From Planctomycetota bacterium (GTDB lineage Bacteria > Planctomycetota > UBA1135), in the NCBI GenBank assembly GCA_027021325.1, contig JALUUN010000611.1, positions 1-6,084 on the forward strand: a DNA stretch of 6,084 nucleotides, written 5' to 3'. The notes beneath the pieces are model-generated. The model was not told the DNA's origin. It saw only the letters and a program-made list of their open reading frames with translations, and made no database searches. This document shows positions 1 to 5,811 of the stretch, one piece after another. Position 1 is the first letter of the stretch, and every line of letters begins with the position of its first letter. Both the position numbers and the translations under genes were made by a program.

Positions 1-1293
1 CACCGCCTCGCCGAGGTTCGCGGGCAGGGCTTTGATGCGCAGGCGGGCGCGCTCCCGTTCGCTCATGCGGTAGAGGTTCTTCTCCACCGGCGGCGGCGGC
101 TCGAGCTGGCGCTGGATGCCGTCGAGGCCCGCGGCGAGCATGCCGGCGAAGGCGAGGTAGGGGTTGCAGCTCGGATCCGGCATGCGCAGTTCGCAGCGCG
201 TGCCGACGCCGCGGCGCGCGGGCACCCGGATCAGGGGCGAACGGTTGCGCATGGACCAGGCCAGGTGGGTCGGCGCCTCGTAGCCCGGGACCAGACGCTT
301 GTAGGAGTTGACGAGGGGGTTGGTCAGGGCAGCGAGGCCGCGGGCGTGCTCCAGGAGGCCGGCGATGTACTGCTGCATCACCTTGGAGACGCCGCCCCAC
401 TTCTCGTCGGGGTCGTAGAAGGCGTTGCCGCCGGCGGGCGGCGGAGCGGCCGCCTCCTTCGCGCCGGTGTAGAAGAGCGACTGGTGCACGTGCATGCCGG
501 AGCCGTTCTGCCCGAAGATCGGCTTCGGCATGAAGGTGGCGTGCAGGCCCATGTCCCGGGCCACGCGCCGCACCACGAAGCGGAAGGTCGCCAGGTTGTC
601 GGCCGTGGCCACCGCCGGGCCGTACTTGAAGTCGATCTCGTGCTGGCCGGGAGCGACCTCATGGTGAGCGGCTTCGATCTCGAAGCCGAGCTTCTGCAGG
701 GCCAGGACGATCTCACGCCGGCAGTCCTCGCCACGGTCGATGGGGGCGAGGTCGAAGTAGCCGGCGGCGTCGCTGGTGACCGTCGTGGCCTGGCCGGAGG
801 GATCGCGCTCGAAGAGGAAGAACTCGGCCTCCGGCCCGGCGTTCATCTCGAAACCCAGTTCGGCGGCGCGGGCGCAGACCCGCTTCAGGGTCAGGCGCGG
901 GCAGCCCTCGAAGGGCGTCTCGTCCGGGTTGTGGATGTCGCAGATCAGGCGCGCGACCTTGCCGTGGTGGGCGCCGTTGCCGGACACCGTCCAGGGGTCG
1001 ATGGCGTAGGTGCTGAAGTCCGGCTTGAGGAGCATGTCGGACTCCTCGATCCGGGTGAATCCCTCGATGGAGGATCCGTCGAACATGATCTCGCCGGCCA
1101 GGGCCTTGTCGAACTGGCTGGCGGGCACCTCCACGTTCTTGTTCACCCCGGTGATGTCGGTGAACTGCAAGCGGAGGAACTGGACGTCGTGCTCCTTCAG
1201 GTGGCGGGCGATCTCCTCCCGAGTCATGTCCGGGTGGATGCCCTTGCGGAACTCGAGGAGATCCCGGTTCTGGGGGTCCATGGTCTGGGTCAT
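1..1293 (-). CDS. glnA: Type I-alpha glutamine synthetase, C-terminus off the left edge
   Basis: This gene encodes glutamine synthetase, the cytosolic dodecamer that joins ammonium to glutamate using ATP. I translated 431 codons from the ATG at 1293; the frame is still open at base 1, so about 45-50 residues are missing compared with Bacillus GlnA. Diagnostic motifs in order are RLQFTDITGVNKNVEVP (41-57), MFDGSSIEGF (70-79), RIEESDM (81-87, Arg81 matching the feedback Arg62 of Bacillus), GPEAEFF (153-159), HHEVAPGQHEIDFKY (210-224, ATP/glutamate site), MPKPIFGQNGSGMH (255-268), NSYKRLVPGYEAP (329-341, flexible Glu loop) and RNRSPLIRVP (349-358). The alignment follows the alpha subtype, without the GSI-beta insertion, so adenylylation control is unlikely. 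Two oddities are an N-terminal extension of about 19 residues and an Ala/Pro/Gly-rich insertion at 279-289. The start at 1293 is preferred because GGAG lies 8 nt upstream; Met5 (1281) is the alternative. The identification is very secure. Confidence 0.97.
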   Translation of the reverse strand, partial: MTQTMDPQNRDLLEFRKGIHPDMTREEIARHLKEHDVQFLRLQFTDITGVNKNVEVPASQFDKALAGEIMFDGSSIEGFTRIEESDMLLKPDFSTYAIDPWTVSGNGAHHGKVARLICDIHNPDETPFEGCPRLTLKRVCARAAELGFEMNAGPEAEFFLFERDPSGQATTVTSDAAGYFDLAPIDRGEDCRREIVLALQKLGFEIEAAHHEVAPGQHEIDFKYGPAVATADNLATFRFVVRRVARDMGLHATFMPKPIFGQNGSGMHVHQSLFYTGAKEAAAPPPAGGNAFYDPDEKWGGVSKVMQQYIAGLLEHARGLAALTNPLVNSYKRLVPGYEAPTHLAWSMRNRSPLIRVPARRGVGTRCELRMPDPSCNPYLAFAGMLAAGLDGIQRQLEPPPPVEKNLYRMSERERARLRIKALPANLGEAV

Positions 1294-1301
1294 GAGAGGC
1301 G

Positions 1302-1305
1302 CTCC
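1302..1305 (-). promoter_or_regulatory. Ribosome binding site of glnA
   Basis: The minus strand reads GGAG here, with 8 nt before the ATG at 1293. This is normal spacing and favours the ATG at 1293 over the in-frame ATG at 1281. Confidence 0.7.
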
Positions 1306-1332
1306 GGGCTGGAGGGTTGGCCGGGAGGATGC

Positions 1333-1349
1333 CCGGCGCGGGGCGCCGG
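1333..1349 (-). other. GC-rich hairpin in the glnA leader
   Basis: CCGGCGC (1333-1339) and GCGCCGG (1343-1349) form a perfect 7-bp all-G:C stem with a 3-nt loop, ending about 40 nt before the glnA start codon. No T-tract follows on the minus strand, so it is not a canonical terminator. It would lie in the 5' untranslated RNA if transcription begins at or upstream of the repeat elements. In DNA this rich in G and C a chance hairpin is possible, so the role is open. Confidence 0.4.
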
Positions 1350-1358
1350 TGCAAGCCG

Positions 1359-1453
1359 GTTTCTGCAGAAAACGCAGGCTCAAGCCGGCAACCCGGCCGC
1401 TTCGGCCCCTGAATCGGCAGAATCGAGGGGCGAAATGTGCTGAATCTGCAGAA
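1359..1453 (-). promoter_or_regulatory. Three copies of a CTGCAGAA-type element upstream of glnA, candidate operators
   Basis: On the plus strand, GAATCGGCAGAA (1411-1422) and GAATCTGCAGAA (1442-1453) are direct repeats whose starts are 31 bp apart. A third, related copy, GTTTCTGCAGAA, starts 52 bp to the left (1359-1370) and lies inside the perfect 12-bp palindrome TTTCTGCAGAAA (1360-1371). The shared core on the glnA strand is TTCTGC(A/C)GA. Spacings of 31 and 52 bp are close to three and five helical turns, which would put the copies on one face of the DNA. The interval lies between the upstream terminator and the glnA start, where the glnA promoter must be. I found no clear sigma-70 or sigma-54 promoter in it, and I do not recognise the motif as a known GlnR, NtcA or NtrC site. 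The repetition is directly visible; the regulatory role is inferred. Confidence 0.5.
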
Positions 1454-1487
1454 AAAAGGGCGCGGTAGGTCAGGTCGGGTGCGCCCT
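1452..1487 (-). terminator. Intrinsic terminator after the sulfatase-like gene
   Basis: Read on the minus strand, AGGGCGC (1487-1481) pairs with GCGCCCT (1463-1457), giving a 7-bp stem whose last pair is A:T, around a 17-nt loop (1480-1464). A run of six T follows (1457-1452); the first of these also forms the closing A:T pair. The stem starts about 55 nt past the stop codon of the upstream gene at 1543-1545. This is the textbook layout of a factor-independent terminator and implies that glnA is transcribed mainly from its own promoter. Confidence 0.75.
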
Positions 1488-1542
1488 GCGGGCCCGGCCG
1501 GCCCGGCACCCTCCGGCCCCTCCCCGGCCTGCGCCGCCCTCC

Positions 1543-3330
1543 TCAGCCCCCGGCCGGGACCCAGGGCGGCCACCAGGGCACGGCCCCGGGCGCAAAGACC
1601 GGCGGCTTCGAGGGGTCCACCGCCGCGTCCACGTAGCCCATCTGAGACAGGGCTTCACCTCCTCCGGCGGCGGCACCGCCGCCCGTCAGGAGGAGGCGGT
1701 AGGGGATCGGCTCGGGGCGGGGCAGGAGCCAGCCGCTCGCCTCCATGGCCTGCAGGAGGCGCAGGCGTCGTTCCTTCTCGCCGGCGAGGTTGCGCCGCTC
1801 CTCGGGGTCGGCGCCCAGGTCGAAGACCCAGTAGCGGCCCTTCCAGGCCTCTTCCAGGACCCAGGGGTCGGTGGTGATGATCTTCTCCCCGGGCATGCGC
1901 CAGGTCCGCAGGGGACCGGTCGGCCCCGAGCGGAGGCTTCCGTAGTGGTCGGTCTCGGACCAGGCGGGGCGGTGGGCCTGGGGGTCGGCCTCGTCCCGCA
2001 GGAAGGGGACGAGGCTCTCCCCGTCCAGGGGCGCCGCCCGCTCGGGCCAGCCCAGGTCGCAGAGCTCCAGCACGGTGGGGGCCACGTCCAGGAGCCGCAC
2101 CTGGGTGTTCCAGCGGCCGCGGCGCAGGCCGAGGCGCCGGCCCGCCTCCTCGTTCCAGGCGACCTGGAGGGGAACGCGCAGGAGTTCGTCGTAGACCTGG
2201 TGGCCGTGGCCGAGGTCGCCGTGCTCGAGAAACTCCTCGCCATGGTCCGAGACGATGACCGCGATCACCGGCCGCTCGCCGGTGAAGACTTCCTCCAGGA
2301 AGGGCCCGAGGCGCTCGTCCACCGCCCGCAGCTCCTCCATCTGCGAGAGCCGGAACTGCCGGGCGTCCTCGGCACTGAACTCCCGCAGGAAGCCGCCGTC
2401 CGGGTCCAGGGCGCGGAACTCGGCCTCCGTGGAACCATCCAGGACCGCCTGGCTCGGCCCGTCGTAGAAGGCGCCGCGCCAGGGTTCGGGGGCGGCGTAG
2501 GGGTAGTGGGTGTCGTTGAGGTGCAGGTAGAGGAAGAAGGGGCGCTCCCGGTCCCGCTCCCCGAGCCAGGCCCGCGCCTCGCCGAGGAGCCAGTCGGCGT
2601 CCTCGCGGGCGTCGTCGCGGAAGCGCTGGAAGCCCTGGCGGAAGCCGAAGCGGGCGGTGATGTTGGGGTTCGTGCTCAGGGCGCAGGTCTCCCAGCCCGC
2701 GGCCAGGAAGGCCTCGGCCAGGGTGCGGTGGCGGCCCTCCAGGGCCGAGTACAGGCCCAGGCTCGGGCGGCCGATGGCGAGGTGGCGGCCGGGGATGAGT
2801 CCCGTGAGGAGGGTGGCGGCGGAGGGCTTGGTCCAGGGCGCCTGGGTGATGGCCTGGGTGAAGGCGACGCCCTCCTCGGCGAGGCGGTCCAGGTGCGGCG
2901 TGGTCGGGTGCTCGGCGCCGCCCCAGCCCATCTCGTCGAGGCGCACCGAGTCCAGGACGACCAGGACCACCGAGGGCGCCTCCGGATCCGGCGCAGGCCG
3001 CAGGAGAGCGGTCACTCCCTGGGGCAGGAGGGCGAAGAGGACCAGGCCCAGGGCGACGAAGGGGTGGCCGCCGAGGCGCAGGAGCGAGCCGAGCCAGCGG
3101 CCCGCCGGCCGGCGCCGCAGGAGGGCGGCCAGGAGCAGAAGCGCCAGGGCCAGGGCGGCGGCGTAGAGGAGCCGGTCGCCGCCCGGGTCGCCGGCCCACT
3201 GCAGCCAGAAGAGGAGGCCATCGCCGGTCTCGCCCCAGTTCCCTGCGCGCGCCGCCAGGAACCAGCGCAGGGCGCCCACCAGTCCGCTGGCTGCGGCCAC
3301 GGCGCTCACGAGGAACAGGAGGGCGCGCAT
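1543..3330 (-). CDS. Membrane-anchored sulfatase/LtaS-like hydrolase or transferase with Thr nucleophile
   Basis: This 595-residue protein belongs to the alkaline phosphatase/sulfatase superfamily. Three hydrophobic segments (about 3-26, 54-71 and 90-109) precede the catalytic domain, which would lie outside the inner membrane. Motifs are VVLVVLDSVR (121-130, metal ligand Asp127), APWTKPSAATLLTG (164-177), LHLNDTHYPY (269-278), SDHGEEFLEHG (361-371) and LGHGHQVYDELLRVPL (373-388). True sulfatases carry Cys or Ser in CxPSR for conversion to formylglycine; here Thr167 takes that place and Ala replaces Arg. Asp127, Thr167, Asp362 and His363 match the four-ligand set of LtaS and phosphoethanolamine transferases. 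A phosphoester hydrolase or transferase is therefore likelier than a sulfatase; the substrate is unknown. Residues 549-558 form a Gly/Ala linker, and the tail (576-595) is rich in Trp and Pro. The ATG at 3330 has no Shine-Dalgarno sequence but sits just after a TATACT box. The family is secure and the activity uncertain. Confidence 0.9.
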   Translation of the reverse strand: MRALLFLVSAVAAASGLVGALRWFLAARAGNWGETGDGLLFWLQWAGDPGGDRLLYAAALALALLLLAALLRRRPAGRWLGSLLRLGGHPFVALGLVLFALLPQGVTALLRPAPDPEAPSVVLVVLDSVRLDEMGWGGAEHPTTPHLDRLAEEGVAFTQAITQAPWTKPSAATLLTGLIPGRHLAIGRPSLGLYSALEGRHRTLAEAFLAAGWETCALSTNPNITARFGFRQGFQRFRDDAREDADWLLGEARAWLGERDRERPFFLYLHLNDTHYPYAAPEPWRGAFYDGPSQAVLDGSTEAEFRALDPDGGFLREFSAEDARQFRLSQMEELRAVDERLGPFLEEVFTGERPVIAVIVSDHGEEFLEHGDLGHGHQVYDELLRVPLQVAWNEEAGRRLGLRRGRWNTQVRLLDVAPTVLELCDLGWPERAAPLDGESLVPFLRDEADPQAHRPAWSETDHYGSLRSGPTGPLRTWRMPGEKIITTDPWVLEEAWKGRYWVFDLGADPEERRNLAGEKERRLRLLQAMEASGWLLPRPEPIPYRLLLTGGGAAAGGGEALSQMGYVDAAVDPSKPPVFAPGAVPWWPPWVPAGG

Positions 3331-3357
3331 GGGGAAGGGAGTATAGATGCGGCCCCG
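3331..3357. promoter_or_regulatory. 27-bp divergent promoter region with an AT island
   Basis: Only 27 bp separate the two divergent start codons. The only A/T-rich patch is AGTATAGAT (3340-3348). On the minus strand it reads TATACT (3345-3340), five of six bases of the -10 consensus, with 9 nt before the ATG at 3330. On the plus strand it reads TATAGA (3342-3347), a weaker match, with 10 nt before the ATG at 3358. Transcripts from either box would begin at or within a few bases of the start codon. This agrees with the absence of a Shine-Dalgarno sequence for both genes. No TTGACA-like -35 is visible in either direction. Confidence 0.5.
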
Positions 3358-4533
3358 ATGAGCCGCGCCTTCACCCTACCGGACCGCCCCCGCGTCGACC
3401 CGCCCGAGGATCTGCGCGGGCTCGTGCCGATGCCGAAGATCACGCCTCTGCCCCAAGGGGTCTCCCTCGTCCCCGTGGAGCGCGAGCACAGCGAGGCCCT
3501 GAATGCCCTCTTCAACCGGGTCTTCGGCCAGGAGCGCCCCCTCGCCCATTTCCTCTGGAAGTTCTGGGAGAACCCCGCCGGCCCGCCCGTCGGCCTCGTC
3601 GCCCTGGCCGACGACGACGGGCGTGTCCTCGCGGCCAACCTCGGTCTGCGCAAGCGCTTCTCCATCCAGGGCCGGGAGTCCGGCGGTGTCCTCATCTGCG
3701 AGAGCGCCTCGGACCCCGACTACCCGAGCGGCGGCCGCCTGTACCGCAACGCCACGATCGCCACGGGTTTCTGGAGCGGTGAATGCAACCTGCCCATCTC
3801 CTTCGGCGGCCAGTCCACGGACGAGGCCATCCGCATCGGCGAGCGCTGGTTCGGTTACCGGGTCCTCTTCTCCCTCCAGCCCTGGCGCCTGCGCCTGTCC
3901 CTGGGGCCGGCCCTCCGACGGCGCTTCGGCGCGGCGGGTGCCTGGGCCGCCCGCGCCCTGGACCCCGTTCTCCGCAGCCGCCTGCGCCGGCCCGGGGCCG
4001 TCGAGGTCCTGGCCGGCCCCTTCACCGGGGAGTTCGATGCCTTCTTCGAGCGCGTCCGCGGCCGCTATCCGGTCCTGGCCTGGCGCGACCGGGCGACCCT
4101 TTCCTGGAGATACGCGCGCTGCCCCGTGGGCCGCCACCGGACCCTGGTCCTGCGCCGCGGCGGGCGCATGGAGGGCTACCTGATCTATCGCGACTGGGTG
4201 CGCGACGGCGTGCGCCTGGCCACGGTCCTGGACCTCCTCGACGGCCGCGATTCCGAGGCCGCCGAGGCTCTTCTGTGTGCCGCCGCCCGCGACGCCGCCG
4301 AGCAGGGCTGCGCCTTCCTCGAGTTCTGTCCCATGCCGGGGAGCACGGCGGAGGAGGGCCTGCGGCGCATTCCCGGGGCCGCCCCGGTGGAGAACGAGCG
4401 TCCGGATCACATCATCGTCACACCGCTGCCGCGCTGCACGGAGCCCGAGCCCTGGTACTGGGAGGTGGAGCGGGTCATCGTGAGGGCGGAGAACTGGTAC
4501 TACACCCAGGGCGACTGCGACTACCGGGACTGA
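3358..4533 (+). CDS. GNAT/FemAB-like N-acyltransferase
   Basis: This 391-residue soluble protein resembles the large GNAT acyltransferases found in surface-polysaccharide and envelope gene clusters, which move an acyl group from acyl-CoA or a similar donor to an amine. The first half (about 35-180) has a GNAT-like start, FLWKFWENPAGPPVGLVAL (65-83), then the strand DGRVLAANLGLRKRFSI (87-103) and DPDYPSGGRLYRNA (119-132), which sits where the acyl-CoA loop Q/RxxGxG/A is expected but is degenerate. The second half (about 220-360) repeats the theme with LSWRYARCPVGRHRTLVLRR (248-267), MEGYLIYRD (271-279) and a helix at 298-316. The C-terminus WYYTQGDCDYRD is typical of such double-domain proteins. 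The start at 3358 lacks a ribosome binding site; Met25 at 3430 is an alternative, also without one. The frame stays open far upstream only as the antisense of the neighbouring gene. The fold is moderately sure and the substrate unknown. It diverges from the membrane phospho-enzyme, which suggests an envelope role. Confidence 0.8.
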   Translation: MSRAFTLPDRPRVDPPEDLRGLVPMPKITPLPQGVSLVPVEREHSEALNALFNRVFGQERPLAHFLWKFWENPAGPPVGLVALADDDGRVLAANLGLRKRFSIQGRESGGVLICESASDPDYPSGGRLYRNATIATGFWSGECNLPISFGGQSTDEAIRIGERWFGYRVLFSLQPWRLRLSLGPALRRRFGAAGAWAARALDPVLRSRLRRPGAVEVLAGPFTGEFDAFFERVRGRYPVLAWRDRATLSWRYARCPVGRHRTLVLRRGGRMEGYLIYRDWVRDGVRLATVLDLLDGRDSEAAEALLCAAARDAAEQGCAFLEFCPMPGSTAEEGLRRIPGAAPVENERPDHIIVTPLPRCTEPEPWYWEVERVIVRAENWYYTQGDCDYRD

Positions 4534-4534
4534 G

Positions 4535-4570
4535 GCGCGCCTCGTCCCGGGGTCGCGCGCTTCCCTTCTT
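4535..4570 (+). terminator. Weak terminator hairpin after the acyltransferase gene
   Basis: GCGCGC (4535-4540) can pair with GCGCGC (4555-4560) around a 14-nt loop, starting just after the stop codon at 4531-4533. The following bases (4561-4570) are TTCCCTTCTT, pyrimidine-rich but not a clean T run. It lies in the 45-bp convergent gap. On the other strand no T-tract follows, so it is not an obvious intrinsic terminator for the gene ending at 4579. Confidence 0.45.
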
Positions 4571-4578
4571 CGTTCGCC

Positions 4579-5811
4579 TCAGCTCGCCAGGAGACCGGTG
4601 CGGCCGGCGGGGGCGTCGAAGAGGCCACGGGCCGGGACCCCCAGCCAGTCCTCCAGGATCTCGCGGAAGAGCTGGCGGCAGTCGAACTGATGGCGCAGGT
4701 CGCCGTCCTGGAGGTCGTCGAGGTCCGGCGGCTGGCCGTGGAACCCTGCTTGCAGGCCCTCCCCGGCGAAGGCCAGGACCGGGCCGGCGGCGCCGTGGTC
4801 CGTTCCCTGGGAGCCGTTCTCCTGCACCCGGCGGCCGAACTCGGAGTACACGAGAACCAGGGTCCGCCGGTCCGTGCCGTCCGTCGCCAGGTCGCGCAGG
4901 AAGGCGGCGAGGGCTCGTCCCAGCTGGCCCAGAAGGGCGGCGTGGGTGCCGGACTGGACGGCATGGGTGTCGAAGCCGCCGTGGCGCAGCCAGACCACCG
5001 GCGGGCCGCCCTCGATGCGCAGCAGACGGGCGGCGAGGCGCAGGCGTGCGGCCAGGGGCTCGCCCGGGTAGTCGTCCCCTCCCGGCACGCGCTCGAGGGC
5101 CTGGCGGATGCGCTCGCTCGTCTCGTAGGAGGCGCGCGCGGTGCGGGCGATGCGCGCCGCCAGGCCGCCGGCCGCCTCGGCCTCCCGGGCAGCGGCGCGC
5201 AGGGCCTCCAGGCCTCCGCCCGGGGGCGCCTTCAGGGCCAGGGAGTCGAGGTCGCGCAGGGTCAGGCCGGTGACCTCGGTGCCGCGGAGGATGCGCGGGG
5301 CCTCCGCCTCTCCGAGGGCCATGGGCGGCAGGGCGCCGGCCGGAAGCCGCCCCTCCTCCCAGGCGCGGCCGAGGAAGCCGGTCGGCGGATCGGGCAGCTC
5401 CCGCCGGCCGCAGTGCCAGATGTCCCGGGAGACGAAGTGGCTCCGGTCCGGGCGCGGATAGCCGACGTCCCGGAGCACCGCCATGCGGCCCTCCTTCCAG
5501 ACGGCCTCCAGCGGCGCGAGCCCGGGGTGCAGGCCGGTCTGTTCGTCGAGGCGCAGCACCGAGGCCGGGTCCAGGCGCAGGCGCGGCCGGGCGCGGTGGT
5601 AGCGGTCGTCCTCGAAGGGGACGACGGTGTTCAGGCCGTCGTTGCCGCCTTCGAGGTAGAGGAGGACGAGCCGGCGGCCGCCCTCCGTCTGCAGGGCGGC
5701 TTCCGCGAGGCGCGGCAGGCCCAGGGGGCCGAGGGCGGCGAGGCTGCCCAGGACGCGCAGGGTGTCGCGGCGGCTGGGCGGGGGCGGCGGCGGAGGAGGC
5801 GGGGTCTTCAT
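4579..5811 (-). CDS. Tat-exported DUF1501 family protein
   Basis: This 410-residue protein is a clear DUF1501 (PF07394) member, a family of Tat-exported proteins related to the alkaline phosphatase fold whose role is not established. Residues 13-38 form a twin-arginine signal, SRRDTLRVLG followed by a short hydrophobic stretch ending LPRLAEA; an unusual run of nine prolines (4-12) precedes it. Family motifs are LVLLYLEGGNDGLNTVVP (48-65), GLHPGLAPLEAVW (93-105), RSHFVSRDIWHCG (123-135), HGGFDTHAVQ (277-286), YSEFGRRVQENGSQGTDHG (322-340) and DLDDLQDGDLRHQFDCRQ (363-380). Asp338-His339 recalls the metal-binding Asp-His of sulfatases. The length is normal and the gene looks intact. The start at 5811 is chosen because the Tat signal begins there, GGAGAG lies 9 nt upstream, and ATGA overlaps the stop of the upstream gene. 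The frame continues further upstream only as Arg/Pro-rich shadow. The family call is very secure; any biochemical activity is unknown. Confidence 0.95.
   Translation of the reverse strand: MKTPPPPPPPPPSRRDTLRVLGSLAALGPLGLPRLAEAALQTEGGRRLVLLYLEGGNDGLNTVVPFEDDRYHRARPRLRLDPASVLRLDEQTGLHPGLAPLEAVWKEGRMAVLRDVGYPRPDRSHFVSRDIWHCGRRELPDPPTGFLGRAWEEGRLPAGALPPMALGEAEAPRILRGTEVTGLTLRDLDSLALKAPPGGGLEALRAAAREAEAAGGLAARIARTARASYETSERIRQALERVPGGDDYPGEPLAARLRLAARLLRIEGGPPVVWLRHGGFDTHAVQSGTHAALLGQLGRALAAFLRDLATDGTDRRTLVLVYSEFGRRVQENGSQGTDHGAAGPVLAFAGEGLQAGFHGQPPDLDDLQDGDLRHQFDCRQLFREILEDWLGVPARGLFDAPAGRTGLLAS

Larger units (their letters stand above)
1294..1542. other. Non-coding region between glnA and the sulfatase-like gene
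   Basis: This 249-bp stretch separates two genes that are both read leftward. Its right part (1488-1542) is G/C-only-like sequence with short inverted repeats, for example GGGCC at 1490-1494 facing GGCCC at 1500-1504. Its middle holds an intrinsic terminator. Its left part (1294-1453) is relatively A/T-richer and carries the glnA leader elements. No open frame here has a convincing start site or recognisable protein, and I see no tRNA or other structured RNA gene. Confidence 0.6.

Noticed and set aside
265..1443. Long plus-strand open frame of 392 codons opposite glnA
   Set aside because: It lies exactly antisense to a fully conserved glutamine synthetase, and its product is low-complexity Gly/Val/Leu/Glu sequence with no family motif. 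It is open only because of the GC-rich third positions.
1294..1460. Sigma-54 promoter for glnA
   Set aside because: Two TTGC sequences occur on the minus strand, but neither has a GG element at the right distance upstream, so the -24/-12 pattern is not met.
1437..1877. Plus-strand 146-codon frame starting in the intergenic region
   Set aside because: Its product is almost all Arg, Pro, Gly and Ala, it runs antisense into the sulfatase-like gene, and no ribosome binding site precedes it.
1945..3357. Upstream extension of the acyltransferase frame by about 470 codons
   Set aside because: This part is antisense to the sulfatase-like gene, is rich in Glu, Gly and Ala, and resembles no domain. 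The recognisable protein begins after 3358.
3783..5273. Plus-strand 496-codon frame and the minus-strand 344-codon frame at 3376-4410
   Set aside because: Both are Arg/Pro/Gly-rich or Ala/Gly-rich shadows that cross or oppose well-supported genes, with no motifs.
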